The notes below the pieces were generated by a model. It was not told where the DNA came from. It saw only the letters and a program-made list of their open reading frames with translations, and searched no databases. Positions 7,256-15,370 of a stretch of 43,938 nt of DNA are shown here, piece by piece. A program made the translations under genes and the position numbers. Numbering within the stretch: position 1 is the stretch's first letter; each line of letters begins with the position of its first letter. This stretch comes from Tidjanibacter sp. (GTDB lineage Bacteria; Bacteroidota; Bacteroidia; Bacteroidales; Rikenellaceae), in NCBI GenBank assembly GCA_017936005.1, contig JAGBGK010000052.1, positions 1-43,938 on the forward strand, read 5' to 3'.

Positions 7256-8074
7256 ATGACAACAGTGAAAAAGTATAACAGAGTGCTCACCATTGCCGGC
7301 AGTGATTCGGGTGGTGGCGCAGGTATTCAGGCCGACATCAAGGCCATTAGTGCTATGGGGGCCTATGCCGCCTCGGCTATCACAGCCGTAACGGTGCAGA
7401 ACACCCTCGGTGTGGAGGCCGTACACCCCATTCCGATAGACATTTTGGGCGGACAGATTGATGCCGTGCTCTCCGACATCGGAGCCGATGCGGTGAAGAT
7501 AGGTATGCTCCACTCCTCGGAGGTGGTGCGCCTTGTGGCCGACAAGTTGCGCCACTATGGTATTCGCAACGTGGTGCTCGACCCCGTTATGGTTAGCACC
7601 TCGGGCCATAGGCTCATTGAGGAGAGCGCAATCGAAACCCTCAAAAGCGAGCTCCTCCCACTTGCAAGGGTTATCACACCCAACATCCCCGAAGCGGAGA
7701 TACTTGCTGGTGTGAAGATTGAACGTAATGAAGAGCTGGCTGATGTGGCACGCAGACTGTCGCAAGGAGGATGTGTTTCGGTGCTGTTGAAGGCCGGACA
7801 CCTAACGGAAGAAAGACTTGTGGATATATTCTACAATGCCGAGCAGGACACCATCTTGGAACTGCCCTCGGTGCGTATCCACACCCCCAACACCCACGGT
7901 ACGGGTTGTACCCTTTCGTCGGCCTTTGCGGCTGCGCTGGCGTGCGGTATGGGGCTGGATGATGCGGCAAGGGCAGCCAAGGAGTATATCAACAGTGCGA
8001 TAGTGTCGGGCGCAGACTACACCATTGGTGGTGGCCACGGTCCCGTGGACCACTTTTTTGCACTGAAAAAGTGA
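7256..8074 (+). CDS. thiD: Hydroxymethylpyrimidine / phosphomethylpyrimidine kinase
   Basis: This 272-residue ribokinase-fold enzyme adds two phosphates to HMP, giving the HMP-PP used by ThiE. The N-terminal TIAGSDSGGGAGIQADIK (about residues 12-29), VLDPVMVSTSGH, and the anion-hole motif THGTGCTLSSA with Cys218 are diagnostic. It is a stand-alone ThiD, not fused to ThiE. It is the last gene of the riboswitch-controlled operon and is followed directly by a strong hairpin terminator at 8099-8126. Confidence 0.96.
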   Translation: MTTVKKYNRVLTIAGSDSGGGAGIQADIKAISAMGAYAASAITAVTVQNTLGVEAVHPIPIDILGGQIDAVLSDIGADAVKIGMLHSSEVVRLVADKLRHYGIRNVVLDPVMVSTSGHRLIEESAIETLKSELLPLARVITPNIPEAEILAGVKIERNEELADVARRLSQGGCVSVLLKAGHLTEERLVDIFYNAEQDTILELPSVRIHTPNTHGTGCTLSSAFAAALACGMGLDDAARAAKEYINSAIVSGADYTIGGGHGPVDHFFALKK

Positions 8075-8098
8075 TTTATGAATCACAAGAAAATAAAA

Positions 8099-8126
8099 AA
8101 GCGGCTCCATCGCGGGAGCCGCTTTT
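8099..8126. terminator. Bidirectional terminator between thiD and the GH2-like gene
   Basis: The stem GCGGCTCC / GGAGCCGC (8101-8108, 8115-8122) has loop ATCGCG, six As before it and four Ts after it. It can end the thi operon on the plus strand and the GH2-like gene on the minus strand. Confidence 0.85.
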
Positions 8127-8146
8127 GTTGTTAATGGCTAATGGCT

Positions 8147-9526
8147 TTACAAGTCGCTATTCCATTCGCCGTCGGCTTCGGGGTAGATCATCGGGCGGGC
8201 TTCGCCTTTGAGAGCCTTCATCTCCAAATAGCTCTCATACAAGCATATACCATTCTGTGCATTGCGGGCCAGAGAGAACATCACAACCGATGGGTGGTTC
8301 TTGGCACTGTGGTACATCTCCATAATACGCTCGCTAAACAAGCCCCTCCATTTGGGGTTGTTGGAAGGTGTGTTGGTGCGGTCGGCACCCGTGCAGTCGA
8401 TGTCGGCTTGGTCCCTCACATAGAGTCCGATTCGGTCGCAAATGGTGTAGAACTCGTCGGGCTGCATGGCCGGCACGTATATCGTATTGTAGCCCTTGCT
8501 TCGTAGGATGCGCAGTTGGTTTTCGGTGGTGGCAGCATCGCCACTCCACTCTGCCTCTATGGGGTGGAGCAGGGGAGTCTCGCCGTTAATAACCACCTTG
8601 CCCTCGTCGGAAAACTCTACGGTGCGGAAGCCTATGGGTACTGTTGTGAACTCTCTGGGCCTCTTTTCGTGGCGAGTGAAGAGCATAAGGGTATAGAGGT
8701 TGGGCTCCTTGTGGCTCCATTTTTTCACCATCGGCAGACGCGCAAAGAAGCTGACCGTATCTCGCGACAGCATTTTGGTACGCAACTCTTTGCTGCCCGA
8801 ACTGATGGTCTTACCATCGCTGTCGAGCAACTCATAACCCACCTCATACTCCTTGCTGTTGAGCAGAAAACTCTGCATTACCACACCGAGGTTGAGGAGT
8901 CCATCACCCTGTGAATTAAAGCTTGTGGTGGCCACATAGTCGCTGATGGCAACCCTCGGAGTGGTAAGTAACACGGCCCTACGGAAGGTTGGCTCGGCGC
9001 TACGTCCTGCTTCCAGGGCTCGTGAGCGGTAGTCGGTGTGGACCACAATACTTATGGTGTTGTGATTCTCGCGCAGTTTTTTCGTGAGGTCAAACTCGCT
9101 ACGGCCACGCCCCGAAGAGGTGTATCCCACCTCGCTGTCGTTGACCTCCACACTTATGGCTCCGCCGGCACCCTCCACACGGAGAATTAGTTGGGAGTCA
9201 TCGTAGTGGTAGTTGCGTTTGAACCCTGTGGTGTACCTCACAGCACCCTTGCCCAACGAGTCCACCTGCCACTTGTCGAGTTCCACAACCAGACTCGACA
9301 CATTACCGCCGGCAAGTGCCTCCTCGCGAGTGGCATAGGGGGTGAGTGCAGTGCGGTGGGTGAGCAGGTTGTGCGACGAAGGAGAGCCTTGTGCAAAAGC
9401 CTCCACGGCCTTCGGGGTGCGGTCTATCTCCCAATCGAAGATGGGTATATCGTCGGTCTGTGCCACGCCAACAAAGGGAGCACAGAGAAGTGTCAAAAGG
9501 GTAGCAAAAAGTGTACGTTTGCTCAT
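8147..9526 (-). CDS. GH2-like protein lacking catalytic residues
   Basis: This 459-residue secreted protein has a signal peptide (residues 1-22, ending GVAQ) and the domain order of a glycoside hydrolase family 2 enzyme: a jelly-roll sugar-binding domain, an immunoglobulin-like domain ending near IGFRTVEFSD, and the first part of a TIM barrel. At the acid/base site, where GH2 enzymes usually read SLGNEAGNG, it reads SLARNAQNG (residues 418-426), so the Glu is replaced by Asn422. The usual TSHYP reads VPAMQ and DEAN reads DQAD. The protein stops about 35 residues later, before the nucleophile region. It is therefore probably a binding protein or pseudoenzyme. The frame is intact, so gene decay is not evident. 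Start ATG at 9524-9526 chosen for the signal peptide. Confidence 0.8.
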   Translation of the reverse strand: MSKRTLFATLLTLLCAPFVGVAQTDDIPIFDWEIDRTPKAVEAFAQGSPSSHNLLTHRTALTPYATREEALAGGNVSSLVVELDKWQVDSLGKGAVRYTTGFKRNYHYDDSQLILRVEGAGGAISVEVNDSEVGYTSSGRGRSEFDLTKKLRENHNTISIVVHTDYRSRALEAGRSAEPTFRRAVLLTTPRVAISDYVATTSFNSQGDGLLNLGVVMQSFLLNSKEYEVGYELLDSDGKTISSGSKELRTKMLSRDTVSFFARLPMVKKWSHKEPNLYTLMLFTRHEKRPREFTTVPIGFRTVEFSDEGKVVINGETPLLHPIEAEWSGDAATTENQLRILRSKGYNTIYVPAMQPDEFYTICDRIGLYVRDQADIDCTGADRTNTPSNNPKWRGLFSERIMEMYHSAKNHPSVVMFSLARNAQNGICLYESYLEMKALKGEARPMIYPEADGEWNSDL

Positions 9527-9543
9527 AATGCTATTTTTATTCG

Positions 9544-9551
9544 TATATTTG
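9544..9551 (+). promoter_or_regulatory. -7 box for the HsdR-N-like gene
   Basis: TATATTTG matches TAnnTTTG and lies 43 bp before the GTG start at 9595, in the divergent interval shared with the GH2-like gene. Confidence 0.5.
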
Positions 9552-9594
9552 GGCCTAAAATTAATGCTTTTTTGGTAGATAACGAAAGTTTTGC

Positions 9595-10041
9595 GTGATA
9601 GATAACGAAAAATATCCGCTGTTAATATTCCCCGCTGCACCTCTGCGCCTACGGCACAAGGGTAGTGTGGTGGAGGTCTTTGTGCCAACCCGTGGCGGTT
9701 GGCTTCCTCTCACTCCCGAGGAGTGGGTGCGCCGACACGTGGTACACTTTCTTCAAGAGGCACACTCGGTGCCCCCGACACACATTGCCGAAGAGTATCC
9801 CGTGCCACTCAATGGCCAAAATCAAAGGGCGGATATTGTGGCTGTCGGTCCCGATATGAAGCCCTGGATTGTGGTAGAGTGTAAGGCCCCCTCGGTGGCG
9901 CTTGACGATGGGGTGGTGGCGCAGGCTGTGAGGTACAACAGTGTGCTCGGAGCCCCCTATATCGTTGTTACCAACGGACTCAGTGAACGCTCCTATGTGC
10001 GCATCGGCAAGGGCTATGCGCCCTGCGAGTTCCTCTTCTAG
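9595..10041 (+). CDS. Orphan type I restriction HsdR N-terminal-like nuclease domain protein
   Basis: This 148-residue protein consists of a single domain like the N-terminus of type I restriction R subunits (HSDR_N_2 type). The PD-(D/E)xK nuclease pattern is visible: the Asp in QRADIVAVG (about residue 79) and ExK in WIVVECKAP (about residues 94-96), followed by QAVRYNSVLGAPYIVVTNG. No helicase, methylase or specificity subunit is nearby, so this is not a restriction system as it stands; such stand-alone proteins are common in Bacteroidetes and their role is unknown. The start is GTG; no ATG is available upstream in frame. A 12-bp sequence, TAGATAACGAAA, occurs twice around the start (9576 and 9599). 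Confidence 0.75.
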   Translation: MIDNEKYPLLIFPAAPLRLRHKGSVVEVFVPTRGGWLPLTPEEWVRRHVVHFLQEAHSVPPTHIAEEYPVPLNGQNQRADIVAVGPDMKPWIVVECKAPSVALDDGVVAQAVRYNSVLGAPYIVVTNGLSERSYVRIGKGYAPCEFLF

Positions 10042-10051
10042 GAGTGTTCGG

Positions 10052-10378
10052 TCAGACGTGTAGGGGCAGAAGGGTTACTCTGTCGTCAATCTCATCCAAC
10101 TTCTTGATAATCTCTTTTTTGGCCTCCTTGATGGTCTCCGATATGCGGTCTGCTTCGGTGAGCGGAGCCATTATACCATAGCCTACATAGGGGCGCACCA
10201 GCAGGTAGTTTTCGCCACCATTGGCCAACATAATGTTGTCCACATAGTAGATGTCCTCATAATCCTCCGAACTGTCGTCGTCGGCCTTCACCAAAGAGCC
10301 AAGTGGTGGGAGGGTGCTCAGGTCTACGGTTGCCCCTGTTTGCCACCCTTCGGTGTAGTGTATCAGTGTGAATTTCAC
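10052..10378 (-). CDS. Hypothetical protein, 108 residues
   Basis: A small protein without signal peptide or membrane segment. The first 70 residues appear to be beta-rich with an acidic loop (ADDDSSEDYEDIYYVD), and the C-terminus is a charged helix (ISETIKEAKKEIIKKLDEIDD). I recognise no family. It lies downstream of slyD on the same strand but after a strong terminator, so it probably needs its own promoter or read-through. It ends 10 bases from the convergent HsdR-N-like gene. Codon use resembles its neighbours. Confidence 0.65.
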   Translation of the reverse strand: MKFTLIHYTEGWQTGATVDLSTLPPLGSLVKADDDSSEDYEDIYYVDNIMLANGGENYLLVRPYVGYGIMAPLTEADRISETIKEAKKEIIKKLDEIDDRVTLLPLHV

Positions 10379-10402
10379 CTCTCAAAAAGTTTTATTAGGT
10401 CT

Positions 10403-10441
10403 AAAAAAAAGACACCTCTCCCAATGGGTGGAAGAGGTGTC
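10403..10441 (-). terminator. Terminator of slyD
   Basis: The minus strand reads GACACCTCTTCC, then a loop around CCCATTGG, then GAGAGGTGTC and eight Ts (the plus-strand A run at 10403-10410). It lies 16 bp after the slyD stop. Confidence 0.85.
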
Positions 10442-10456
10442 GTGTAGTGGTGTCTA

Positions 10457-10999
10457 TTAGTGGCAGTGGCCGCAACTGCAGTCGTCGCCACACTCGCCCT
10501 CGTGGTCGCAACCACCCTCGCAGCCACAGCCGCACGAGTGGGGATAGTCGTCGTCGGTAGCCTCGTGAACATCCACAACCTCGCCCTCGAAGTTGAGAGT
10601 CTTGTCGGCCATAGGGTGGTTGAAGTCCATCTTCACAGCCTCGGCACTTACCTCCTTAACAACACCAATCACGGGCTGGCCCATCTGGGTCATCATAGGA
10701 ATACGGTTGCCAATCTCCAACAGGCCCTCCTCAATCTGGCCGTTAATCTCAAAGGCTGCTTTGGGTACGTCAATCACCATATTGGGGTTGCTCACACCAT
10801 AGCCCTCCTCGGGCGAAAGGGTGAAGGCATATTTGTCGCCAACCTCCAAACCGAGCAGATACTCCTCAAATTTGGGCAGCAACATACCGATGCCATATAC
10901 GAATTTCAAAGGAGCCTCTTTGGTTGCTTGGTCGGCTACCTGACCATCTACTGTGAGCGTGTAGCTGATAGCTACCGCGGTCTCGTTTGCAATTTTCAT
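10457..10999 (-). CDS. slyD: FKBP-type peptidyl-prolyl isomerase, SlyD-like
   Basis: This 180-residue cytoplasmic prolyl isomerase and chaperone has the SlyD split-FKBP layout: an FKBP half (FVYGIGMLLPKFEEYLLGLEVGD), an inserted IF-like chaperone domain (about residues 70-130), the return strand NHPMADKTLNFEGEVV, and a metal-binding tail. The tail (residues 154-180) is packed with Cys and His (HSCGCGCEG, CDHEGECGDD, CSCGHCH), typical of nickel- and zinc-binding SlyD. Together with hsp20 and dnaK it makes three protein-folding factors in the window, though only those two have sigma54-like promoters. It lies in a minus-strand run downstream of the GNAT and ROK genes. Confidence 0.92.
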   Translation of the reverse strand: MKIANETAVAISYTLTVDGQVADQATKEAPLKFVYGIGMLLPKFEEYLLGLEVGDKYAFTLSPEEGYGVSNPNMVIDVPKAAFEINGQIEEGLLEIGNRIPMMTQMGQPVIGVVKEVSAEAVKMDFNHPMADKTLNFEGEVVDVHEATDDDYPHSCGCGCEGGCDHEGECGDDCSCGHCH

Positions 11000-11050
11000 A
11001 GTCTATTGTCTGTCTTTTTGTTTGTATTTCGCTTAACTTGAATAGTCTGC

Positions 11051-11584
11051 TTACTTTATGGGATTAATGAGTTGCAACATATACTCGTCGAGCCAATCGG
11101 TGGTCGAGCGCACCCACTCTCGTTTGAGGCCTACAACGCTGAAATCCTTACTCTTAAAGAGATTTAAACTGCGGGTGTTGTTGGAGAGAATGTTGCAGTA
11201 GAGCTGGTTCAGACCGAGGATTTGGAACGAGTAGCGAATCAGAGCCTGCAATGCGCTCGAAGCATAGCCGTGGCCTTCGTCGTCCTTGTCGTAGATGAGA
11301 ACGCCAACGCCAGCCCTACGGTTGTAGGGGTCAATGTCGAAGAGGTCAATGGTACCCACAGGCCTGCCGTTACTCTTCGACTCAATGACCAAGCGCATCT
11401 GGCGAGTCTCGAAGATGTCGTACCTCTGCTCCTCAATGAAACGGCGCAGGATATACTTCGAGAAGGGGGCCATAGTGCCACTGACTTTCCATACGTTGGG
11501 GTCGTTCTCCCAACGATACAGAACGTCAATGTCCTCGACCTCCAATGCTCGGAGTTTGATTATGTCCGTTTCCAGCGCGTTCAT
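11051..11584 (-). CDS. GNAT-family N-acetyltransferase (RimJ/RimL-like)
   Basis: This 177-residue acetyl-CoA-dependent N-acetyltransferase shows the GNAT_3/RimL layout: IIKLRALEVEDIDVLYRWENDP at the N-terminus, GTIDLFDIDPYNRRAGVGVLI, the acetyl-CoA pyrophosphate loop DEGHGYASSALQALI, and NTRSLNLFKSKDFSVVG near the C-terminus. The substrate cannot be read from sequence. The start at 11584 (MNALETD) is chosen over an in-frame codon at 11605, because the extra bases belong to a heptamer repeat. Probably co-transcribed with the ROK gene upstream (55-bp gap) and slyD downstream (51-bp gap). Confidence 0.85.
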   Translation of the reverse strand: MNALETDIIKLRALEVEDIDVLYRWENDPNVWKVSGTMAPFSKYILRRFIEEQRYDIFETRQMRLVIESKSNGRPVGTIDLFDIDPYNRRAGVGVLIYDKDDEGHGYASSALQALIRYSFQILGLNQLYCNILSNNTRSLNLFKSKDFSVVGLKREWVRSTTDWLDEYMLQLINPIK

Positions 11585-11592
11585 ACTGCTTT

Positions 11593-11616
11593 GTCTAACG
11601 TCCAACGTCTAACGTC
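11593..11616. repeat. Heptamer repeat, GTCTAAC type
   Basis: Three units, GTCTAAC GTCCAAC GTCTAAC, plus a partial GTC fill the gap between the ROK and GNAT genes. This is the reverse complement of the GACGTTA-type repeat at 5599. Confidence 0.7.
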
Positions 11617-11639
11617 TTTTTTTGTGTCCCTAAAAAAAC

Positions 11640-12869
11640 TTAAAGTCCGATGACCTTGTTGCGGATGAGCATCGCTACACCCAGCGCACCCGCATCGGCT
11701 CCCATCTGCGAGAGGCGGAACGAGGTGTCCTTATACACAAGGCTCATCGAATACTTGTTGGTGGCCGATTTGAGCGGCAACATCAGGTAGTCGCCCGCCT
11801 GGGCCATATTACCACCAATGATAACCTCCTCGGGGTTGAAGATGTTAATCAAGAAAGCAATACTCTTACCAATCTTCTCGCCGGCCTCCTCAATGAGTTC
11901 AATCGAGAGGTTATCGTCGTTCTTGGCTGCGGTGATGATGTCGTCGATGTGTATGGTCTCCCCTGCCGCCCACTTGTCGCGGAGAATGGTGTTCACACCC
12001 GAGGCAATCTGCCCCACAATCTTGTTCTCGATGGCAATACCGCTAACCTCCGTCTCTAAACAGCCCTTCTTACCACACACGCAGATAATCTCGTTGTTGA
12101 AGAAAGGAGTGTGGCCAAACTCGCCCGCAAAGCCACTCTTGCCATAATAGAGTTTACCATCGGCAATGATACCAATGGCAACACCACGTCCGAGGTGGAG
12201 ATAGAGAAGGTTCTTAACTTTGTTCTCCTCGTCGGCATAATACTCTGCATAGCACCTCGCCCTTGTGTCGTTCTCCACAAGAACGTTGATGCCTGTGGCC
12301 TCCTCAATAACCTCTTTGAGCGACTTGCCACCCTCGGTGAAGAACATATAGCTGTGTCCCGTCTCGGGATTTACACGACCTGCAATGCAGACACCCATAC
12401 CAAGAACCTTGCCCCTCTCAATGCCACACGTGTCGAGGAAGTTGTTAATGCGTTGGCAGATGTCTGCCAAGCAACGAGCCTCGTCGGCGAGTGTGAAGGG
12501 AGTGATGGTACGAGAAACAATGATATTGTTTTTCAGGTCGGTGATAATCATACAGAGATAGTCGCGGCCGATGTCTACGCCCGCGAAATAGATAGCCGTG
12601 TTGGCCAGACCGAAGATGTTGGGCCTTCGGCCACCGGAAGTCTCTACCTTACCATTGTCAACCACGATGTTTTCCTCCACGAGTTCACCCACGAGTTTGG
12701 TCATAGTGGGTACACTGATATGTAGAGCCTTTGTGAGTTCGGCGAGTGTGGACTGTCCGGCGACAGCCATATGGGCTATGATACTCTGCTTTATCAGCAT
12801 ATTCTTGTGCGAAACGCCTTTAAGCCTTTCGGAGTCCTGCTGATAAAAAAAATCTTTCAAAAGTGCCAT
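11640..12869 (-). CDS. ROK-family transcriptional repressor / sugar kinase homologue
   Basis: This 409-residue protein has an N-terminal MarR-like helix-turn-helix (STLAELTKALHISVPTMTKLVGELVEENIVVDNG) and a C-terminal ROK domain. The ROK part shows GVDIGRDYLCMIITDLK, a putative sugar-phosphate pocket with ENDTRARCYAEYY, GRGVAIGIIADGKL, the zinc motif CVCGKKGCLE preceded by GEFGHTPF, and FNPEEVIIGG. It is therefore a NagC/Mlc-type regulator that probably senses a sugar or sugar phosphate. The ATG at 12869 is chosen; a GTG at 12899 would add ten residues but lies only three bases past an imperfect -7 box (CATATTTG, 12902-12909). No sugar operon is adjacent, so its regulon is unknown. Confidence 0.88.
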   Translation of the reverse strand: MALLKDFFYQQDSERLKGVSHKNMLIKQSIIAHMAVAGQSTLAELTKALHISVPTMTKLVGELVEENIVVDNGKVETSGGRRPNIFGLANTAIYFAGVDIGRDYLCMIITDLKNNIIVSRTITPFTLADEARCLADICQRINNFLDTCGIERGKVLGMGVCIAGRVNPETGHSYMFFTEGGKSLKEVIEEATGINVLVENDTRARCYAEYYADEENKVKNLLYLHLGRGVAIGIIADGKLYYGKSGFAGEFGHTPFFNNEIICVCGKKGCLETEVSGIAIENKIVGQIASGVNTILRDKWAAGETIHIDDIITAAKNDDNLSIELIEEAGEKIGKSIAFLINIFNPEEVIIGGNMAQAGDYLMLPLKSATNKYSMSLVYKDTSFRLSQMGADAGALGVAMLIRNKVIGL

Positions 12870-13280
12870 AGGTGATTTTGTCAAAATTTTATTTGACACT
12901 GCAAATATGGTAAAAAATTTTCAAAACACAATCACGTTATTAAAATTTTTCAAAATTTTCTTCAAATTTTTTAGAAACACAGTGGAAAAAAGGAAAAATT
13001 TTGGCAAAATGCGGGGCGGCTGAGATTGGAGAGGGGTGAGCGTGTGGGGGAGAGGTGGGGCGTGTGGCGAAATGGCAACACGGTTGTTATACCCTGTTTT
13101 GACCACTAATTATTTTCAATTTTCTTGTTTTCAATTATCAATTTTATTAGTACCTTTGCGACGACCTATGTGCATACGTGCACGAGAAAGGGGGGCAACG
13201 GACCTAAGTCTTTGATTGCCATTGGTTGAAGAAATATTCACAACAACACAAAACATAAACTAACAAATTTTACAGACGCT
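12870..13280. other. Intergenic region with a structured leader before mce
   Basis: 411 bp without a gene. The left half is very AT-rich with oligo-T and oligo-A runs (12910-13000), then G-rich (13010-13065). The right part holds a promoter (13151-13158) and a leader of about 115 nt. The leader contains two possible hairpins: GTGCA-TACG-TGCAC at 13171-13184, and GGCAA...TTGCC closing about 13195-13221 with an inner GGAC-CTAA-GTCT. I recognise no riboswitch class. Confidence 0.6.
13151..13158 (+). promoter_or_regulatory. -7 box for the mce-mmd operon
   Basis: TACCTTTG matches TAnnTTTG. A TTG at 13125-13127 lies 23 bp upstream as a possible -33. Predicted transcription start near 13165, giving a long leader of about 115 nt before mce. 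Confidence 0.6.
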
Positions 13281-13700
13281 ATGAAGATTTCACACATCGA
13301 GCACCTTGGCATCGCTGTCAAGAGTTTGGAAGAGTCCATCCCTTACTATGAGGAGGTATTGGGTTTGAAGTGTTACAGCATTGAGGAGGTTGCAGACCAG
13401 AAGGTTCGCACCGCTTTTTTTATGGTTGGTCAGACCAAAATTGAGCTTTTGGAGCCCACCTGTCCTGAGAGTACCATCGCAGGTTTTATCGAGAAACGTG
13501 GCGAGGGTGTTCACCACTTGGCATTCGCTGTTGAGGATGTTGCCGAGTCTTTGGCCGAGGCCGAGAGCAAAGAGATTCGCCTCATCGACAAGGCTCCCCG
13601 CAAAGGTGCCGAGGGCCTCAATATCGCTTTCCTTCACCCCAAGTCGACCAAAGGTGTGCTGACCGAGCTTTGCTGCCCCGGTTGCAAATGCGAGGAGTAA
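13281..13700 (+). CDS. mce: Methylmalonyl-CoA epimerase
   Basis: This 139-residue vicinal-oxygen-chelate (glyoxalase-fold) enzyme interconverts the S and R forms of methylmalonyl-CoA. Signatures: HIEHLGIAVKSLEESIPYYE at the N-terminus (first metal His), KIELLEPT, GVHHLAFAVEDV (second metal His) and a C-terminal GVLTELCCP with the metal Glu. It opens the operon that decarboxylates methylmalonyl-CoA, linking the succinate/methylmalonyl-CoA mutase pathway to propionyl-CoA. A heptamer repeat fills the gap before mmdA. Confidence 0.95.
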   Translation: MKISHIEHLGIAVKSLEESIPYYEEVLGLKCYSIEEVADQKVRTAFFMVGQTKIELLEPTCPESTIAGFIEKRGEGVHHLAFAVEDVAESLAEAESKEIRLIDKAPRKGAEGLNIAFLHPKSTKGVLTELCCPGCKCEE

Positions 13701-13742
13701 TCCGAACAAGGAAACCACAATTTTTATAACACAAAACAAAAA

Positions 13743-13777
13743 TTGACGTTCGACATTTGACGTTCGACGTTAGACAA
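13743..13777. repeat. Heptamer repeat, TTGACGT type, 5 units
   Basis: TTGACGT TCGACAT TTGACGT TCGACGT TAGACAA, five 7-bp units between mce and mmdA, ending eight bases before the mmdA ATG. Confidence 0.8.
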
Positions 13778-13784
13778 AAAGATT

Positions 13785-15347
13785 ATGAGCGAAATTCAAG
13801 ACAAAATTGCGAAGCTGATTGAGCTTCGTGAGGAGGCAAAAATGGGTGGCGGTCAGAAACGTATCGATGCCCAGCACGCAAAAGGTAAATATACTGCTCG
13901 CGAGAGGCTTGCTATGCTGCTCGACGAGGGTAGTTTTGAGGAGTTCGATATGTTCGTAACTCACCGCTGTACCGACTTCGGTATGGAGAAGAGCCACACC
14001 CTCGGTGATGGTGTTGTTACCGGTTATGGTACCATCGACGGCCGTTTGGTGTATGTGTTCGCACAGGACTTCACCGTGTCGGCAGGTTCGTTGTCGCTCA
14101 CTATGAGTGAGAAGATTTGCAAAATTATGGATATGGCTATGCGCAACGGCGCTCCCGTTATCGGCTTGAACGACTCGGGTGGTGCTCGTATCCAGGAGGG
14201 TGTGAACGCTTTGGCAGGCTATGCTGACATTTTCCAGCGCAACGTTATGTCGAGCGGTGTTATCCCCCAGATTTCGTTGATTCTCGGTCCCTGCGCAGGT
14301 GGTGCTGTTTACTCGCCCGCACTCACCGACTTTGTGATTATGAAGAAGGACACCTCCTATATGTTCCTCACCGGTCCCAAGGTTGTTAAGACCGTTGTGG
14401 GCGAGGATGTAACACAGGAGCAGCTCGGTGGCGCAAGCGTACACGCAAGCAAGAGTGGTGTTACCCACTTCGCAGTTGACACCGAGGAGGAGGCTATCAA
14501 CATCACCCGTCAGCTTATCAGCTATATCCCCCAGAACAATATGGAGGATACCCCCATTGCTGCTTGCTCGGACCCCATCGACCGCTTGGAGGATTCATTG
14601 AACGAGATTATTCCCGACAACCCCAACAAGGCATACGATATGTATGAGGTTATCAACGCAGTGGTTGACAATGGCGAGTTCTTGGAGTCGCAGGCTGCCT
14701 ATGCACGCAACATCATCACCGGTTTTGCAAGGTTCAACGGCCAGAGCGTAGGTATCATTGCCAACCAGCCCAAGTTTATGGCAGGTGTGTTGGACATCAA
14801 GGCTTCGTGCAAGGCTGCAAGGTTTGTACGTTTCTGCGACGCTTTCAACATTCCTATCGTAACCTTCGTGGACGTTCCCGGCTTCTTGCCCGGTACCGGT
14901 CAGGAGTATGGTGGTGTTATCGACCACGGTGCAAAACTCCTCTATGCATACTGCGAGGCAACCGTTGCCAAAGTTACCGTTACTCTGCGTAAGGCCTACG
15001 GTGGTGCCTACATCGTGATGAGCTCGAAGCACATTCGTGGCGATATCAACTACGCTTGGCCCTGTGCAGAGATTGCCGTTATGGGTGCAAGCGGTGCTGT
15101 TGAGGTGCTCAACGCCAAAGAGATTGCCGCTTGTGAGACTCCTGAGGCTAAGGCCGAGCTGATTGCCAAGAAGGAGCAGGAGTACAAAGACAAGTTCTCC
15201 AACCCCTATCGCGCTGCAAGCTATGGCTACATCGACGACGTTATCGAGCCTCGCAACACTCGTTTCCGTATCATCAGGGCATTGCAGAGCTTGGCTACCA
15301 AACGCCTCGTGAACCCTGCCAAGAAACACGGCAACATTCCTTTGTAG
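13785..15347 (+). CDS. mmdA: Methylmalonyl-CoA decarboxylase alpha subunit (carboxyltransferase)
   Basis: This 520-residue carboxyltransferase moves the carboxyl group from methylmalonyl-CoA to the biotin carrier. It has two crotonase-like halves. Visible motifs include [37 protein letters not shown] (first acyl-CoA oxyanion site), [29 protein letters not shown] and the second-site [13 protein letters not shown]. Its length matches MmdA/PccB. Neighbours in order are the delta (OadG-like), gamma (biotin carrier) and beta (membrane pump) subunits, so the product is the Na+-translocating decarboxylase and not a biotin-dependent propionyl-CoA carboxylase alone. Confidence 0.95.
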   Translation: MSEIQDKIAKLIELREEAKMGGGQKRIDAQHAKGKYTARERLAMLLDEGSFEEFDMFVTHRCTDFGMEKSHTLGDGVVTGYGTIDGRLVYVFAQDFTVSAGSLSLTMSEKICKIMDMAMRNGAPVIGLNDSGGARIQEGVNALAGYADIFQRNVMSSGVIPQISLILGPCAGGAVYSPALTDFVIMKKDTSYMFLTGPKVVKTVVGEDVTQEQLGGASVHASKSGVTHFAVDTEEEAINITRQLISYIPQNNMEDTPIAACSDPIDRLEDSLNEIIPDNPNKAYDMYEVINAVVDNGEFLESQAAYARNIITGFARFNGQSVGIIANQPKFMAGVLDIKASCKAARFVRFCDAFNIPIVTFVDVPGFLPGTGQEYGGVIDHGAKLLYAYCEATVAKVTVTLRKAYGGAYIVMSSKHIRGDINYAWPCAEIAVMGASGAVEVLNAKEIAACETPEAKAELIAKKEQEYKDKFSNPYRAASYGYIDDVIEPRNTRFRIIRALQSLATKRLVNPAKKHGNIPL

Positions 15348-15370
15348 TAAACAGTTAAAAACGGAACAAT

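Noticed and set aside
8147-9526. Treating the GH2-like gene as a frameshifted pseudogene
   Set aside because: The reading frame is uninterrupted, with a signal peptide, a proper stop and a terminator. No continuation of the GH2 barrel is seen downstream toward thiD.
9595-10041. A restriction-modification system
   Set aside because: Only one domain resembling the N-terminus of HsdR is present; methylase, specificity and helicase genes are absent.
13165-13280. Cobalamin riboswitch before mce
   Set aside because: The expected B12-box core (GCCACTG) and the usual long structure are missing; GCCATTGG alone is not enough.
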